A stretch of 64,000 nt of DNA from the NCBI GenBank assembly GCA_037042915.1, contig CM073198.1, positions 682,001 to 746,000 on the forward strand. Direction: 5' to 3'. The stretch comes from Auricularia sp. M13 (Eukaryota > Basidiomycota > Agaricomycetes > Auriculariales > Auriculariaceae). Each line of letters starts with the position of its first letter. Positions within the stretch are counted from its first letter, which is position 1. The notes under the pieces are model-generated. The model saw nothing but the letters and a program-made list of their open reading frames with translations, had not been told where the DNA came from and did no database searches. A program made the position numbers and the translations under genes. Of this stretch, positions 22,791 to 33,879 are shown piece after piece.

Positions 22791-23543
22791 ATGACCGCTC
22801 CTTGGTACGAACGAGAAAAGAGTGCTTTACAGAGATACATCAAAGAATGCACAGCGGAGGGGGCAGTCTCGCGACATTAAAACAAATTGCTGCTACTTGT
22901 AGTGGTACGAAATACTGTCACATGCAGCAGTCCGGTGCTAATACCTCGTACATTGCTCAGCTCGAGAATAATGGGCTCCTCGCGCATGCCAAGTTCCAGA
23001 AGGAAACACTGCTCCAATCGCTAGAAGAATCTGACGCAGAATCATCTCGGTTACAGAACGCTTTCGAACTTCAATGCGAGGAGGACGAAGGTTATCGCAC
23101 TATGCTGCGCCATAAAAATGCCGAAGTCCAAGAAGCAGAACAGAATGCAGCCGAATTGTCCGCATGCGTCAATATTGTAAGTGTTACGGTCTCTGCGTGT
23201 CAAGCCTCAACCGCATAGTGATCCCGCTTAGGCGAAGGCGCGCGCATGTAGGGCGCAACGCAGGGCCAACCAACTTGCTGTGGAAGTCGCCCATGCTCGA
23301 CAAGCGCGATTCGAGCATGAAGGACTCAATATACGCCTGTCCAATGCTGCTTTGCGCGCAGATCTATCGCTTATCCAAGAGGCGCTGGAAGATGTCCGAG
23401 CGCGGCCCGTTGATGCAGCCGATGGACCTGAAAGCATGAATGCCGACACTGATATTCGGGAATCATCGCCCGGAGGCGAGAGCGCTTTCATCACTAAGCA
23501 CCAAATCGTACGCAATTTTATTTCCATTTTCTGCTAGAGTTGA
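22791..23543 (+). CDS. Coiled-coil protein gene, three or four exons, 5' model uncertain
   Basis: The start MTAPWYEREKSALQRYIKEC is in a different frame from the main exon, and can be joined through a GT donor near 22867 to the acceptor at about 22927 (CACATGCAG). The main exon ends at 23176, intron 23177-23231 (55 bases, GTAAGT, phase 0), next exon from 23232. A further GTACGC/GCTAG intron near 23509-23537 would give a stop at 23543; without it the stop is at 23537. The protein is a long charged helix: YIAQLENNGLLAHAKFQKET, LRHKNAEVQEAEQNAAEL, ANQLAVEVAHARQARFEHEG, ALRADLSLIQEALEDVRA, a clear coiled coil with no other domain. Probably structural or an adaptor; family unknown. Confidence 0.5.
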
Positions 23544-23549
23544 GCCTAA

Positions 23550-23990
23550 ATGGCGCATCAGGAAACCGATTATGAGCGATCGTCGGCAGGCATTGGAGAT
23601 GCAATCCGGGTATCTGCGGTACCCTGCCCCACCCCAGTAGTGTCACTGTGGCATCCAGCCAGATCGAACCGCTGGCTAGGCCACCTTATACGTTGTGTCG
23701 TGGCCTCGCTGCTCATCTATGTGATATGCTGTAAGTCATGCACTACACCCGTACAAACTTTCACAGTTCTACTAGCCTCCGAACACGCGTTGTACGCAAT
23801 ATGCCGATTATCACAGCGCTCCCAGTGTTGGGATCGAGTTCTATGGAAATCCTACAATACGTTACCGTTCGACGAGCTAGGCGGTGTCGCGGCACTGCGG
23901 TTGACAGGTCACAATAGTCTCCTCGACCGATGGCGTAGAGCTCTCGGTCTAACAGCGGATAACTATCGTCCAGCCGGAGTTCCTACCTAA
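23550..23990 (+). CDS. Possible small membrane-protein gene
   Basis: 146 codons from an ATG (MAHQETDYERSS). Residues about 43-62 are hydrophobic (LGHLIRCVVASLLIYVI), a possible membrane segment, and the second half (ALYAICRLSQRSQCWDRV, RWRRALGLTADNYRP) looks protein-like. A 36-base GTAAGT...CACAG stretch at 23730-23765 could be spliced without changing frame. Its distance from the preceding gene is very small, so it could also be 3' exons of that gene. Function unknown. Confidence 0.35.
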   Translation: MAHQETDYERSSAGIGDAIRVSAVPCPTPVVSLWHPARSNRWLGHLIRCVVASLLIYVICCKSCTTPVQTFTVLLASEHALYAICRLSQRSQCWDRVLWKSYNTLPFDELGGVAALRLTGHNSLLDRWRRALGLTADNYRPAGVPT

Positions 23991-24930
23991 CGCGCCCCAT
24001 GATAACAGCTCTGTAACCATGCAGTATAGATATATGCAGTGTGCCCGAATGTGTTCCGCAACGTCTTTTACCGTGAGATGCCCTGAGAAAGCAGTATAGA
24101 TATATGCAGTGTGCCCGAATGTGTTCCGCAACGTCTTTTACCGTGAGATGCCCTGAGAAAGCAGCTTAAGACGAGAGCCGAGCCGAGCCGAGCCAGCTAA
24201 GAATAAAAAGCACCCACAATAGGAGCCAGTCAGAAGTAGAGAGAGCCAGAGTAAGCTGAAAGCCATAGCAGGCGGCAGCCGTCCAGCGCAGCCAATGTTG
24301 GATCAGTAGGACTAGTCGCGAGGGAATGGGGAAAAAAGAAGCTCGTGAAAGGTACCAACGCAGAGTCTTCAACCCGCGAGAGGCGGAGGCTGAAAGGCAG
24401 GCAAGTGCTGCGACCTCCGTGATCTAGGCTTATCCGCTTCGGTCTCTTTGTGGGATAATTGCCCCGTGTTGTGAGTGGGGTGTCCCAGGTTTTACGGGTG
24501 ATACCGTACGCCTCGTAAGTACTTCGAGCAGCCGATGCCGCTGGCGCCAGTCTCGGTGATCGTGGATTGGTCGACCTTCTTGTCGCCTGGCAGGTGAGGG
24601 TATTCCGGTTGAAGACGCACGCATGGTCGCCCGTAGAACGTACCTGTCGAAAACATTTGTCAGAGACGCGCCGGCTGAATTGAAGGAGTCCGAGGGCAAG
24701 TCCAAGAAACGCCGTGACGACGACCACGATGAGCCCTCCCCGACCCCTGTGAATTTATTTCCGATTAGCTAGCTTCCCTTGTGATCACCTAGCTTACCAT
24801 GTCGTCATCTATGCCTACATGCCCTCATGTTTTATGGTAGTCGTTGCGACTGCACATGTTTCTCCCTGGTATTTTCCTGGCCTGGCACACGAGTCTGTGG
24901 AGTGAAATAACAACTGGTATTATGGGAGTA
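23991..24930. other. Tandem duplication and an uncertain minus-strand frame
   Basis: Begins with a 70-base duplication (listed separately). On the minus strand 24230-24727 is open, starting with a hydrophobic segment (TAFLGLALGLLQFS) but without an ATG; the remainder is low in hydrophobic order. Not supported as a gene. Confidence 0.3.
24021..24160. repeat. 70-base perfect tandem duplication
   Basis: 24021-24090 and 24091-24160 are identical (GCAGTATAGATATATGCAG...CCCTGAGAAA), followed by the first four bases of a third copy. Perfect identity implies a very recent event or an assembly artefact. Confidence 0.9.
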
Positions 24931-25309
24931 TCACCCAGGGATCATGTTAGCAGCCTGCCGATCCGTTGAGTCGGCGCTATCATGCTGTTTCGAGCGCCGA
25001 CCGCAGGCATATCTGCGCCCGGCGGTAAGCGCCGCATCTTGCCCCTCACGTCCCAGCGTGCCCGCACTGAGTTGTGCGCGCGCCGACGAGAGCTTCTCGA
25101 CGCCAGTGTACTGTGTTGTACCTCTAGCATCGTTGGAGTTCTGCATCGAGGACATTGGCAATCTACTGACGGTGGAGGGCATCGACGAGCGCAACAGCAG
25201 CGCGAGCCCAGAGTTCCACTCCAAGAGCCGTACCCCGTATTCGGTGCTGCACGTAACCTTGTTGACGACGCCCAACCGATCAAGGCTTCGACGCGAGCTT
25301 GTAGACAGG
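24931..25309 (-). other. ORF of unknown reality beside the satellite
   Basis: A minus-strand frame is open from 25545 to 24931 (204 codons, starting MSKGFTNASN), its N-terminal part lying in the first satellite unit. The plus strand is open over the same region for 203 codons. Neither shows a domain. The satellite probably arose from a piece of whatever sequence this was. Confidence 0.25.
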
Positions 25310-27422
25310 CCCGCGTCCGCAACGGTGCGTACTTGTGCTGCTGTATCCCCGCCATCCTTCGCCCATGACTTGATCCTCGTCGAGCTCGAGCGCCAGCGCG
25401 CCTTGCACTGGCTTGTGCCGCCCGCTGGCGAAGGTTCAACGGTAGTCAGACTTGTACTGGTTGGTACCTCTGACGATGTTGACGACTCGGCCGTCGATCT
25501 GGATCGTCCAGCAGCGTTGCTCGCGTTCGTGAATCCCTTGCTCATAATATCATAGACACCCGAACGCGCACGACTGGCGCAAGCTCAAGCCCACGTCTGC
25601 AACGGTACGTACTGGTACTACAGCGTCCCCGTCATCCTTCGCCCATGACTTGATCCTCGTCGAGCTCGAGCGCCAGTGCGCCTTGCACTGGCTTGTGCCG
25701 CCCGCTGGCGAAAGTTCAACGGCAGTCAGACTTGTACTGGTTGGTACCTCTGACGATGTTGACGACTCGGCCGTCGATCTGGATCGTCCAGCAGCGTTGC
25801 TCGCGTTCGTGAATCCCTTGCTCATAATATCATAGACACCCGAACGCGCACGACTGGCGCAAGCTCAAGTTCACGTCTGCAACGGTACGTACTGGTACTA
25901 CAGCGTCCCCGTCATCCTTCGCCCATGACTTGATCCTCGTCGAGCTCGAGCGCCAGCGCGCCTTGCACTGGCTTGTGCCGCCTGCTGGCGAAGGTTCAAC
26001 GGTAGTCAGACTTGTACTGGTTGGTACCTCTGACGATGTTGACGACTCGGCCGTCGATCTGGATCGTCCAGCAGCGTTGCTCGCGTTCGTGAATCCCTTG
26101 CTCATAATATCATAGACACCCGAACGCGCACGACTGGCGCAAGCTCAAGCCCACGTCTGCAACGGTACGTACTGGTACTACAGCGTCCCCGTCATCCTCC
26201 GCCCATGACTTGATCCTCGTCGAGCTCGAGCGCCAGCGCGCCTTGCACTGGCTTGTGCCACCCGCTGGCGAAGGTTCAACGGTAGTCAGACTTGTACTGG
26301 TTGGTACCTCTGACGATGTTGACGACTCGGCCGTCGATCTGGATCGTCCAGCAGCGTTGCTCGTGTTCGTGAATCCCTTGCTCATAATATCATAGACACC
26401 CGAACGCGCACGACTGGCGCAAGCTCAAGCCCACGTCTGCAACGGTACGTACTGGTACTACAGCGTCCCCGTCATCCTTCGCCCATGACTTGATCCTCGT
26501 CGAGCTCGAGCGCCAGCGCGCCTTGCACTGGCTTGTGCCGCCCGCTGGCGAAGGTTCAACGGTAGTCAGACTTGTACTGGTTGGTACCTCTGACGATGTT
26601 GACGACTCGGCCGTCGATCTGGATCGTCCAGCAGCGTTGCTCGCGTTCGTGAATCCCTTGCTCATAATATCATAGACACCCGAACGCGCACGACTGGCGC
26701 AAGCTCAAGCCCACGTCTGCAACGGTACGTACTGGTACTACAGCGTCCCCGTCATCCTCCGCCCATGACTTGATCCTCGTCGAGCTCGAGCGCCAGCGCG
26801 CCTTGCACTGGCTTGTGCCGCCCGCTGGCGAAGGTTCAACGGTAGTCAGACTTGTACTGGTTGGTACCTCTGACGATGTTGACGACTCGGCCGTCGATCT
26901 GGATCGTCCAGCAGCGTTGCTCGCGTTCGTGAATCCCTTGCTCATAATATCATAGACACCCGAACGCGCACGACTGGCGCAAGCTCAAGCCCACGTCTGC
27001 AACGGTACGTACTGGTACTACAGCGTCCCCGTCATCCTTCGCCCATGACTTGATCCTCGTCGAGCTCGAGCGCCAGCGCGCCTTGCACTGGCTTGTGCCG
27101 CCCGCTAGCGAAGGTTCAACGGTAGTCAGACTTGTACTGGTTGGTACCTCTGACGATGTTGACGACTCGGCCGTCGATCTGGATCGTCCAGCAGCGTTGC
27201 TCGCGTTCGTGAATCCCTTGCTCATAATATCATAGACACCCGAACGCGCACGACTGGCGCAAGCTCAAGCCCACGTCTGCAACGGTGCGTACTTGTGCTC
27301 CTGTATCCCCGTCATCCTTCGCCCATGACTTGATCCTCGTCGAGCTCGAGCGCCAGCGCGCCTTGCACTGGTTTGTGCCGCCCGCTTGCGAACGCTCAAC
27401 GGTAGTTAGACTTGTATTGGTT
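25310..27422. repeat. 280-base satellite: six full units with a partial unit at each end
   Basis: Full units start at 25553, 25833, 26113, 26393, 26673 and 26953, exactly 280 bases apart, with only one to a few base differences between neighbours. A partial unit (about 243 bases) precedes at 25310-25552 and another (about 190 bases) follows at 27233-27422. The two end units share variant words (GGTGCGTACTTGTGCT and TGTATCCCC) where all inner units have GGTACGTACTGGTACT and AGCGTCCCC. Because 280 is not a multiple of three, each unit shifts frame, so the array cannot be one repetitive protein. Confidence 0.95.
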
Positions 27423-27555
27423 GAGCAAGAACTTCAAGAAGGTCGGAATACACAGTCCAAATGGACATGATGAACGCAGCCTCAGTATACATCAAAATGG
27501 AAAGATCATATCGGGTCAAGCGAACATAGTTACAAGGTGGAAGTACTTGGGACGT

Positions 27556-28760
27556 CTAGATCATGTCGAGCATGCGCTGCAAGCCCATGTTTGCCTCGTT
27601 CAGTGCCACCGCGCGCATTCGAAGGGTGCGCAGCGCGATTGTGAAGTCGGTCGCCGCGTCCAGTTTCATGGTCCTTGATAGTCGTTCCAGTGCCAGCAAA
27701 GCGGAAGACATCCGGCGGAGGGTGTACAAAGCATAATCCAAAGCGCATGTGGCATAACTGGACTGTAGCCTGACCTCTCGCCTGAGACTTTCTTCGGAGA
27801 TATCTGCAGCCGATCGCGGGAGCCAGGCGCGCTTAGCCTCCAGGGAGATCGACCATTCCTCCCTCCAAGCGATGTGTGACGTCTCCGCGAATGCTGCGTG
27901 CAGCTCAGTAACCCGCGTGAAGTGGCCGACCATTGACTGTTTCGTATCGAGGACGTTCCGGCGCAGCGAGGCCAGCGATTGCAGGAGCTCTTCTTTCTGA
28001 TTGTCCGCGAGTCGAGGGATGAGGCGATATCGCCAGCGATTCAGCGCTTGATGAACACGCGCAGGCAACCATCCAGGATCAGACTCGTCGCCTATAATGT
28101 CGATCCATAAAGAAAACGTCGACTCCGCACTGAAACGAGGATAAATCAGCGATCTATGCGCAAGGATAGCTTAGAACACACTCACAGCTCGTATGTACCG
28201 TGACTCTGATGGAGCATATTGTTGAGGCCAGTCAAGGCGGCACTCAATGCTGACTTAGAGGATATGACGGATGCCTCTGCGCGCGAGCTTTCTGGCGATG
28301 ACGGGGACCAAAGAGATATGTTTGTTGCGAGATTGCCTGTGAAAGTCATAGTGGGCATGTAGTTCGCAATGCTGTCTGCCGGTGCGAGCACCCCGCCAAA
28401 GATGTTGCACACTGTGATGGGGTCCAACAGCAGCTTTGGGGGCTTGCGGCTGGGTGCAGTCGATACTTTTGGCACGACGTGAGGGCAGAAGAGGAGCGTC
28501 GAGACGAGGGGCAGCATGCAGGCGGATGCCTGCAGCTGTGTAGCGAGCTCCGCAAGCTCTGCTAACCACTGCAATGTTAGGTACATTCCTACGGCAGCGC
28601 AGATCGCCACCGTCAACGCCTTTCGATACGTGCCAGGAACCGAAATTGTTATGCCACCGACCGTTACAACGGTGACAAGCACGAGGGCGATGGAGGAACT
28701 AAAGTTGTCCATGCCGGGGGATTGGGGCGAGGGTGCGGTTTGTTCGTAGTGTGACTTCAT
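27556..28760 (-). CDS. Two-exon gene, predicted membrane protein
   Basis: Exon 1 28760-28186, intron 28185-28130 (56 bases, GTGAGT donor, TTTCAG acceptor, phase 2), exon 2 28129-27556; 382 residues. Start MKSHYEQTAPSPQSPG; the in-frame MDNF at residue 17 is an alternative. Hydrophobic segments at about 22-42 (IALVLVTVVTVGGITISV), 48-66 (ALTVAICAAVGMYLTLQWL) and perhaps 80-97 (CMLPLVSTLLFCPHV). The C-terminal half is soluble and helical (NQKEELLQSLASLRRNV, RREVRLQSSYATCALDYAL). This resembles unannotated membrane proteins frequent in Agaricomycetes; no function known. Stops 134 bases beyond the satellite's last unit. Confidence 0.65.
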
Positions 28761-28825
28761 ATGTATATCATAGCAGTAGGCTGTGGTGGACGTGTAAATG
28801 TAGAAGCTTGTCCACTCACCACCAC

Positions 28826-29088
28826 GGGATGCGTGTGGACGCCACTCGATCGCGATGAAGGCATGGAACCACCAGACGAGACGCCTCAAGGATCGTCATA
28901 ATTTTAAATCGCGATTGGTCGAGGCTGAGGCACGAGGCGGGACTGAGTAGGTCAAGAAGTAGTCGGGGGTGGTCAGGGAACGGGATATGTGTGGACGCCA
29001 CGCGATCGCGATGAAGGTATGGAACCACCAGACGAGAGGCCTCAAGGATCGTCATAGCTGCAAATCGCGATTAGTCAAGGCTGAGGTC
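28826..29088. repeat. Imperfect tandem duplication, about 107 bases, period 156
   Basis: 28826-28933 and 28982-29088 both contain GATCGCGATGAAGG and GGCATGGAACCACC/GGTATGGAACCACC, ending in AAATCGCGATT. Sits just upstream of the 27556-28760 gene, so it may lie in its promoter. Confidence 0.8.
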
Positions 29089-32000
29089 GAGAAAGGGATG
29101 ATCGGGGAAATCACTGCAAGCGAGGGGGCATCATGGGGATATTGATATCTCCAAATGGAGTTAACCGTCGGCCGTTCCTTGTATGACCTGGTGACGCTGG
29201 ACCAGAGTGCATTAATGTCCACCTGGTCCATGCATGGATTGGTCTACCTCTATGCTACGCGCGCTACGCACTTCGTCAGAATCGTGGTGCGAGAGTGCGG
29301 CGAAACTGCACTCTGTGGCGCAAACGTAGCGCAAACGGTGCGGTAGAGAAGGAATGCTGAACGGTGCTAGTGGTTCTTCGCCCATGGCCAGGCTGTGCGC
29401 GTGGCTGCTTCCAGGTACTATTCCACCACCTTTCGGAATCGCGGGGTGGTCGCTGCATCTGTATTTATGTTGCATTTACAGTATTCGCCGCCACCGCAGC
29501 CGCAATTAGCTGCCATCTTTCCTGATGCTTTCGTCTCCTTTTCCGCCCGGAAGGGCGTCTCCGTGCGTGGAAATTTGCAGATAAACAGACCATATACCTG
29601 CGCTCTGACATTCCGAAGGACTCCGTCGCTAATCGTAGAGGATGACTGGGTCTTGGTCGATGCCGTAGGAGGAAATTCACTGGATGTCCTGGGTCACATG
29701 TTACAACCTAATCGTCGGTGAGCCCCATGCAGCCAGGCATTATAACCCACTCAGACCAAGGCCAAGTCAAATGTATCGCTTGCCAGGGACTGAGATTACG
29801 TACACGGTCACGTACGCACTAGGCTCCCAACATGGCTCATCGTGGTCGACATCTGGATCTCTTGGAGATGTCCGGGTATGTGTAGGGCTTTTGGAGACAA
29901 AAATATGGGTCCTTCGGATCTCCCCAGACGCAAACTCTGGTCGGCGAGTGTGGGAGGCGATCAGCTTGGGATGCTATCATCCTGTTTATCCAGGCTTCAC
30001 TTTGACATCGTGCTCAAACGACAATCAAATTTGCTCCCCGAGGTGGGTTAAGCATTCTATGCTAATGTACCAGTAGTATTATCTCTAGTACAATGTGTTG
30101 CTGTCGAATTCCCATTGAGCTTCATGATCATGCTGTGAAAGTCCAGGTCATCAGGTAACTCGTTCAACTTCCGGTTCAGTGATCGCGAGTGTGACGCTTC
30201 TGCAACTCAATACAACCCTCGGTTGCCGTACATCCCATTCTATGTATGGAAGGCTAAACTGACCAGCTTCGGGTTTTTGTGATTCCCAGCCCACCGCGAA
30301 GCAATGCATCAGTGAGTTCGAGAGACGAATCAGCGGCACAACAACGTGAACTGGTAATGTCTTTGTCGCAGCGAATAAGTCCGTGGGGCTCACCATGCCT
30401 CTCCGACGGCGGGCTACAGACTAGGAAGCACTGACGCTCTGCCATTGAGCTGAATCAAGACTATGTAGGAAGTAAAAAGAGTCACAGTGGAAGTGCTACA
30501 GTGCTACAAATGGACAACCTCAAGTGATACTTCAATATATAAGTGAAATTGTGACGGCAGCCCGGCAGCGCAGCAGCGCAGCGGAGTTCTAAAGCGGCTG
30601 GTCACGAGCCTTGGCCCGGCCCTGCTCCGCTTTCCACCCTCTAAGTAATATCCTTCCAGGTTATACCTAATCTTCCCACTGTGTCTGTGCGCAGGCCGCA
30701 TGTCCGCCGCCAAAGGCGTCGCAGACTGTGGACAGCAACGTCGTTAGGCGCGCGCAAACTCTGCTCGTCGCCGTCATCATCCTCGCCCCCCGCAGCCGAC
30801 GTCTTTCATCCTCACACCGCCCGCCCACCGCGCCCCCTTCGCCGCCTCACGTCGTCTGCCTACGACACCCGTCCAGTCTACTCTCTTCGTCGCGGCCAGC
30901 TTCTCTCGGCGGCGGCGGCGGCTCTCGAGGGCCGGTTATACTGCATGCCGTCCTGATGAGCGGATATGTTTGCTTTCTCGAGTCCTTCCCGACGCCGATG
31001 CTGCGCACTGCCTGTCTGCCTGTCCTCTCAACCTCTGTCCCTCGCACGGTGAATAGGCAATCCGTTTTTCTTCTGTTCGCGCGTCGCTGACTATGTTCCG
31101 CAGACGCGCTCACCAACATCCTTATCTTGCGATGTTGGAGCAGAGACGATCTCTGCCGCGCGTCAGGACGTTGAGTTACCGCTGCCGCAGGCAGTCGCAC
31201 GCTCTGCAGCACATATCGCGCTACTCGATTGCTCATAATCTTCGCAGTCGTCAAATCGCATCAGATTCGACGCGGCCCTGCTTGCCAGAGACAAAACAAG
31301 TGGGAATAGCTCTCGGTCACGTGAGGTAATGTATGGTCTAGTTTTAATGATGAGCATATGTAGTGACAACATGAAGGTCTGTGTTAATCGAAACAATAAT
31401 AGCATATAGGTCGGTGTAGGTTCGGTAGCGACGGGCGAATGGAGGTTTGCTCATTGTCTGAGCCAATTCCAGCAACGGAGATCTGAGTTTCCTGTTACTT
31501 TCCGTCAGAAGACCCTGCATTGCCAAAGCGGTGCCAGATGCACATACGAATGCCGTAGTCATGAACGATCCACAACTCTGCGGAGCTGGCGATGTGGGAA
31601 GCAAGCTGAGTGGTAGCGTGGTCGGGGTCGGGGAGTGGGCCGGATAGATGTATACAGGGCATTGCACGATCTTGTGAGCCATGGCTCGCGTGCTGTCCAC
31701 TGCAAGGGTCATTGCGATTTCCTGTTGGTAAGCTTCCGAGACACGTGATCCTATCAGCGGCCATGTACGGAAAGTGCAAGTATTGACGCACAGTTCATCG
31801 TTCGTGCAGTCAGTTGAATGAATCACAGAGCAATGGGACCCTCCGTGCTCCAGACTAGGTATTTATCCCTTCCTTTCATTGTTTGTGCCACGCCATCTCA
31901 AAACCGAAATCGAACAGCAAGTAAGGAAGCAAGGTAGTGGAAGTAGGGTGTGACCAGCTTACCAGTTATCAAGATCCCCAGCTCCTTCCTCGACAGACCC

Positions 32001-32359
32001 GCATCAGGAGATGCTGCGTACCATGGTCCGTGCAACTGTGTGGCAATCATTTGACTTGCTCACCCCCGCCACGCGCCACGCCAAGAAAATCGTTAGGATT
32101 GTCTGCAATGACTCCGGGTGGCACTACGGTGCGCCTTCTCTGCCAACCGCTTACAGTAGTTTACGCCACTGAGCTATATTTATTCTTCTGGGAAGGCAAA
32201 CGGGAAGTCCCCCTTGGCCTACCTTGCGACCTCTTTCCCCATGTCCACTCCGGGTTCAAAAATCATGCAGCGCTGGATGCGTATTGGGATGAGCGCAAGA
32301 GAAACACACGCGACTCGGGAGGGTGAGTAGCATCCGCTTAGCTAGTCCCGTCTCGGCTT
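29089..32359. other. 3.3 kb with no firm gene
   Basis: Several frames look partly protein-like but none could be modelled. Plus strand 29470-29721 (ends DDWVLVDAVGGNSLDVLG). Plus 30681-31090, basic and Ser/Pro-rich. Minus 31826-31344 (ATG, 160 codons), overlapped in another frame by an equally plausible AELWIVHDYGIRMCIWHR stretch. Plus 32011-32130 (MLRTMVRATVWQSFDLL) followed by a GTGCGC donor, possibly an upstream exon of the next gene. The 39-base repeat copy B is at 30573. Confidence 0.35.
30573..30611. repeat. 39-base exact repeat, copy B
   Basis: Identical to 20058-20096; preceded by further CAGCGCAGC-like text. Flanks differ, so the shared unit is short. Confidence 0.7.
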
Positions 32360-33442
32360 ATGGATTTCCGGACCATCAGTGTCGAAGGTGTCCACCGTGA
32401 TACGGATCCGGGACAGTCAGGCCGGAATTCATTTCCAACTCCCACTCCTGCGCCATTCCCACTCGCATCTTCAGTGACGGTACGATCACACCCTACCAGT
32501 GGTCCAGCCTGCATTCGTCAACAGCCCCTCGCCGACCGCGGCATGGCATTGGCGAGCAAGAGGCCTGAGGATGAGAACACCACGACTGGGCGGGAGCACG
32601 ATGTTTCCAAGCAACCCTCTCGGTCAGTATCTCGTTCCTAGTACCAAGCAAGTGCATCATCTCACCGTATCCTATAGCTCCTCCAAGAAGCAAACTGATG
32701 ACCTGTGTCCTTTCTGTGACAAAGTGCTCCCCGAGAACCCTTCTGCAGTCCTTTTACGCCTGCTAGCGAGAGCTCGTTCCCAATCGACACCTCTACCCGC
32801 CCTTCAAATCCTCAGGCACTCAAAGCAGCATTCTTGGTTTATATGCCTGTATGCGAGCGTCATAAACTGGAGAGTGTGCTCATTCCTCGCGCTATTCGAC
32901 ACGGCTGGCCAACCCAAATCGACTTCAACTTGCTTCCAGAGCGCGTAAAGAAACACCAGCCTATTTTCGATACCATACTAGCCAACCCAAAGTCCAGCTC
33001 GTTCTTCTGTGATGCGGTGGCAGTGATCTCAAGGCTTGGGAAATCCATTGCTGAGAGTCCTGCGGGGCTGTATTCTACTTTTGAGAATTTTCAACTGGGA
33101 TAGTGCGTATGAACTTCATATGATAGCAATTTTCTGACAATGGGACTTTTCTTTAGCTATGGCGAGCGCGGTGGCATCATAATTCACCAAACACTGTTGA
33201 GGATGTATACCCCAACATTCTTCTCAGATCGCCCTCCAGCCTCTTTCCATGGCCACACTGATGCAGTCTGTCCTCATCCCTGAAGTGGCCTTGGCCCTTG
33301 TTGCGGAGGATGCCGCGGCAGACCGTAATCAAGCGCTTGAAATCATGCGCGCAAGCTCCGAGTACGGTCTCAAGATGTTTCCCGACGACGACGACGACGA
33401 AGACGACGACGACGAAGACGACGACGACGAAGACGACTGCTA
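32360..33442 (+). pseudogene. RTC4-like domain protein, two frameshifts
   Basis: Exons 32360-32479, 32525-32622, 32678-33102 and 33157-33442, with good introns between (GTACGA, GTCAGT, GTGCGT donors). The protein follows the RTC4-like domain pattern I recall from Agaricomycetes: LCPFCDKVLPENPS, RPSNPQALKAAF, CERHKLESVLIPRA, GWPTQIDFNLLPERV, GYYGERGGIIIHQTL, SVLIPEVALALVAEDAA and SEYGLKMFPD, ending in an Asp/Glu run. The frame changes once between 32766 and 32790 (after LLARA, before the RPSNPQ stretch) and again near 33224 (before the SVLIPE stretch); no introns fit, so it looks broken, unless the assembly has indels. In yeast Rtc4 is tied genetically to telomere capping; the role in mushrooms is unknown. 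Confidence 0.65.
33383..33438. repeat. GACGAC(GAA) triplet microsatellite in coding sequence
   Basis: Encodes the Asp/Glu run at the end of the RTC4-like gene; three blocks of GAC repeats separated by GAA. Length change would not shift frame. Confidence 0.9.
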
Positions 33443-33879
33443 AACAAAAAGTCGAAAAAGACGGCGATGAGGATGATGACTGATTTTTTTCTTGTTTGAA
33501 TGTAAGCGCTACCATAATTAGGAATACCTGTACGAAGATACGTTACTGGTGCATACTGTACCATTTCGACCATAGCTTCATGTAATGTGTAATGCCCACC
33601 TTTTTAAATAAGGTTTGATGTGCGGAATAGGCCGCTTTTCACTATCGGGGCTCGATCAGATTAGATAAAAACCGTGGGAACGAAGCTACGGTCGAAATGG
33701 TACAGTATGCTGCGAGGTGTATGCCAACATTGAAATCTCGCCCTAAAGGCAGCACTTCTGCCTCGGTACTTCAGTTCTTGATGCGTCCGTCCAGTCCAAC
33801 AGGTTGAAGGGCCGGCAGTGTGAGGGGGTCGCGATCCGTGGTTGTAAGAATCCCGCAATCCAGTAAACCGTATTGCGAG

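Noticed and set aside
25550-27225. Six 91-codon minus-strand ORFs, one per satellite unit
   Set aside because: They arise automatically from the repeated unit; no domain, and each runs out of frame into the next unit.
25310-27422. CRISPR array or repeat protein
   Set aside because: Units are 280 bases and nearly identical throughout with no unique spacers, and the unit length breaks the reading frame.
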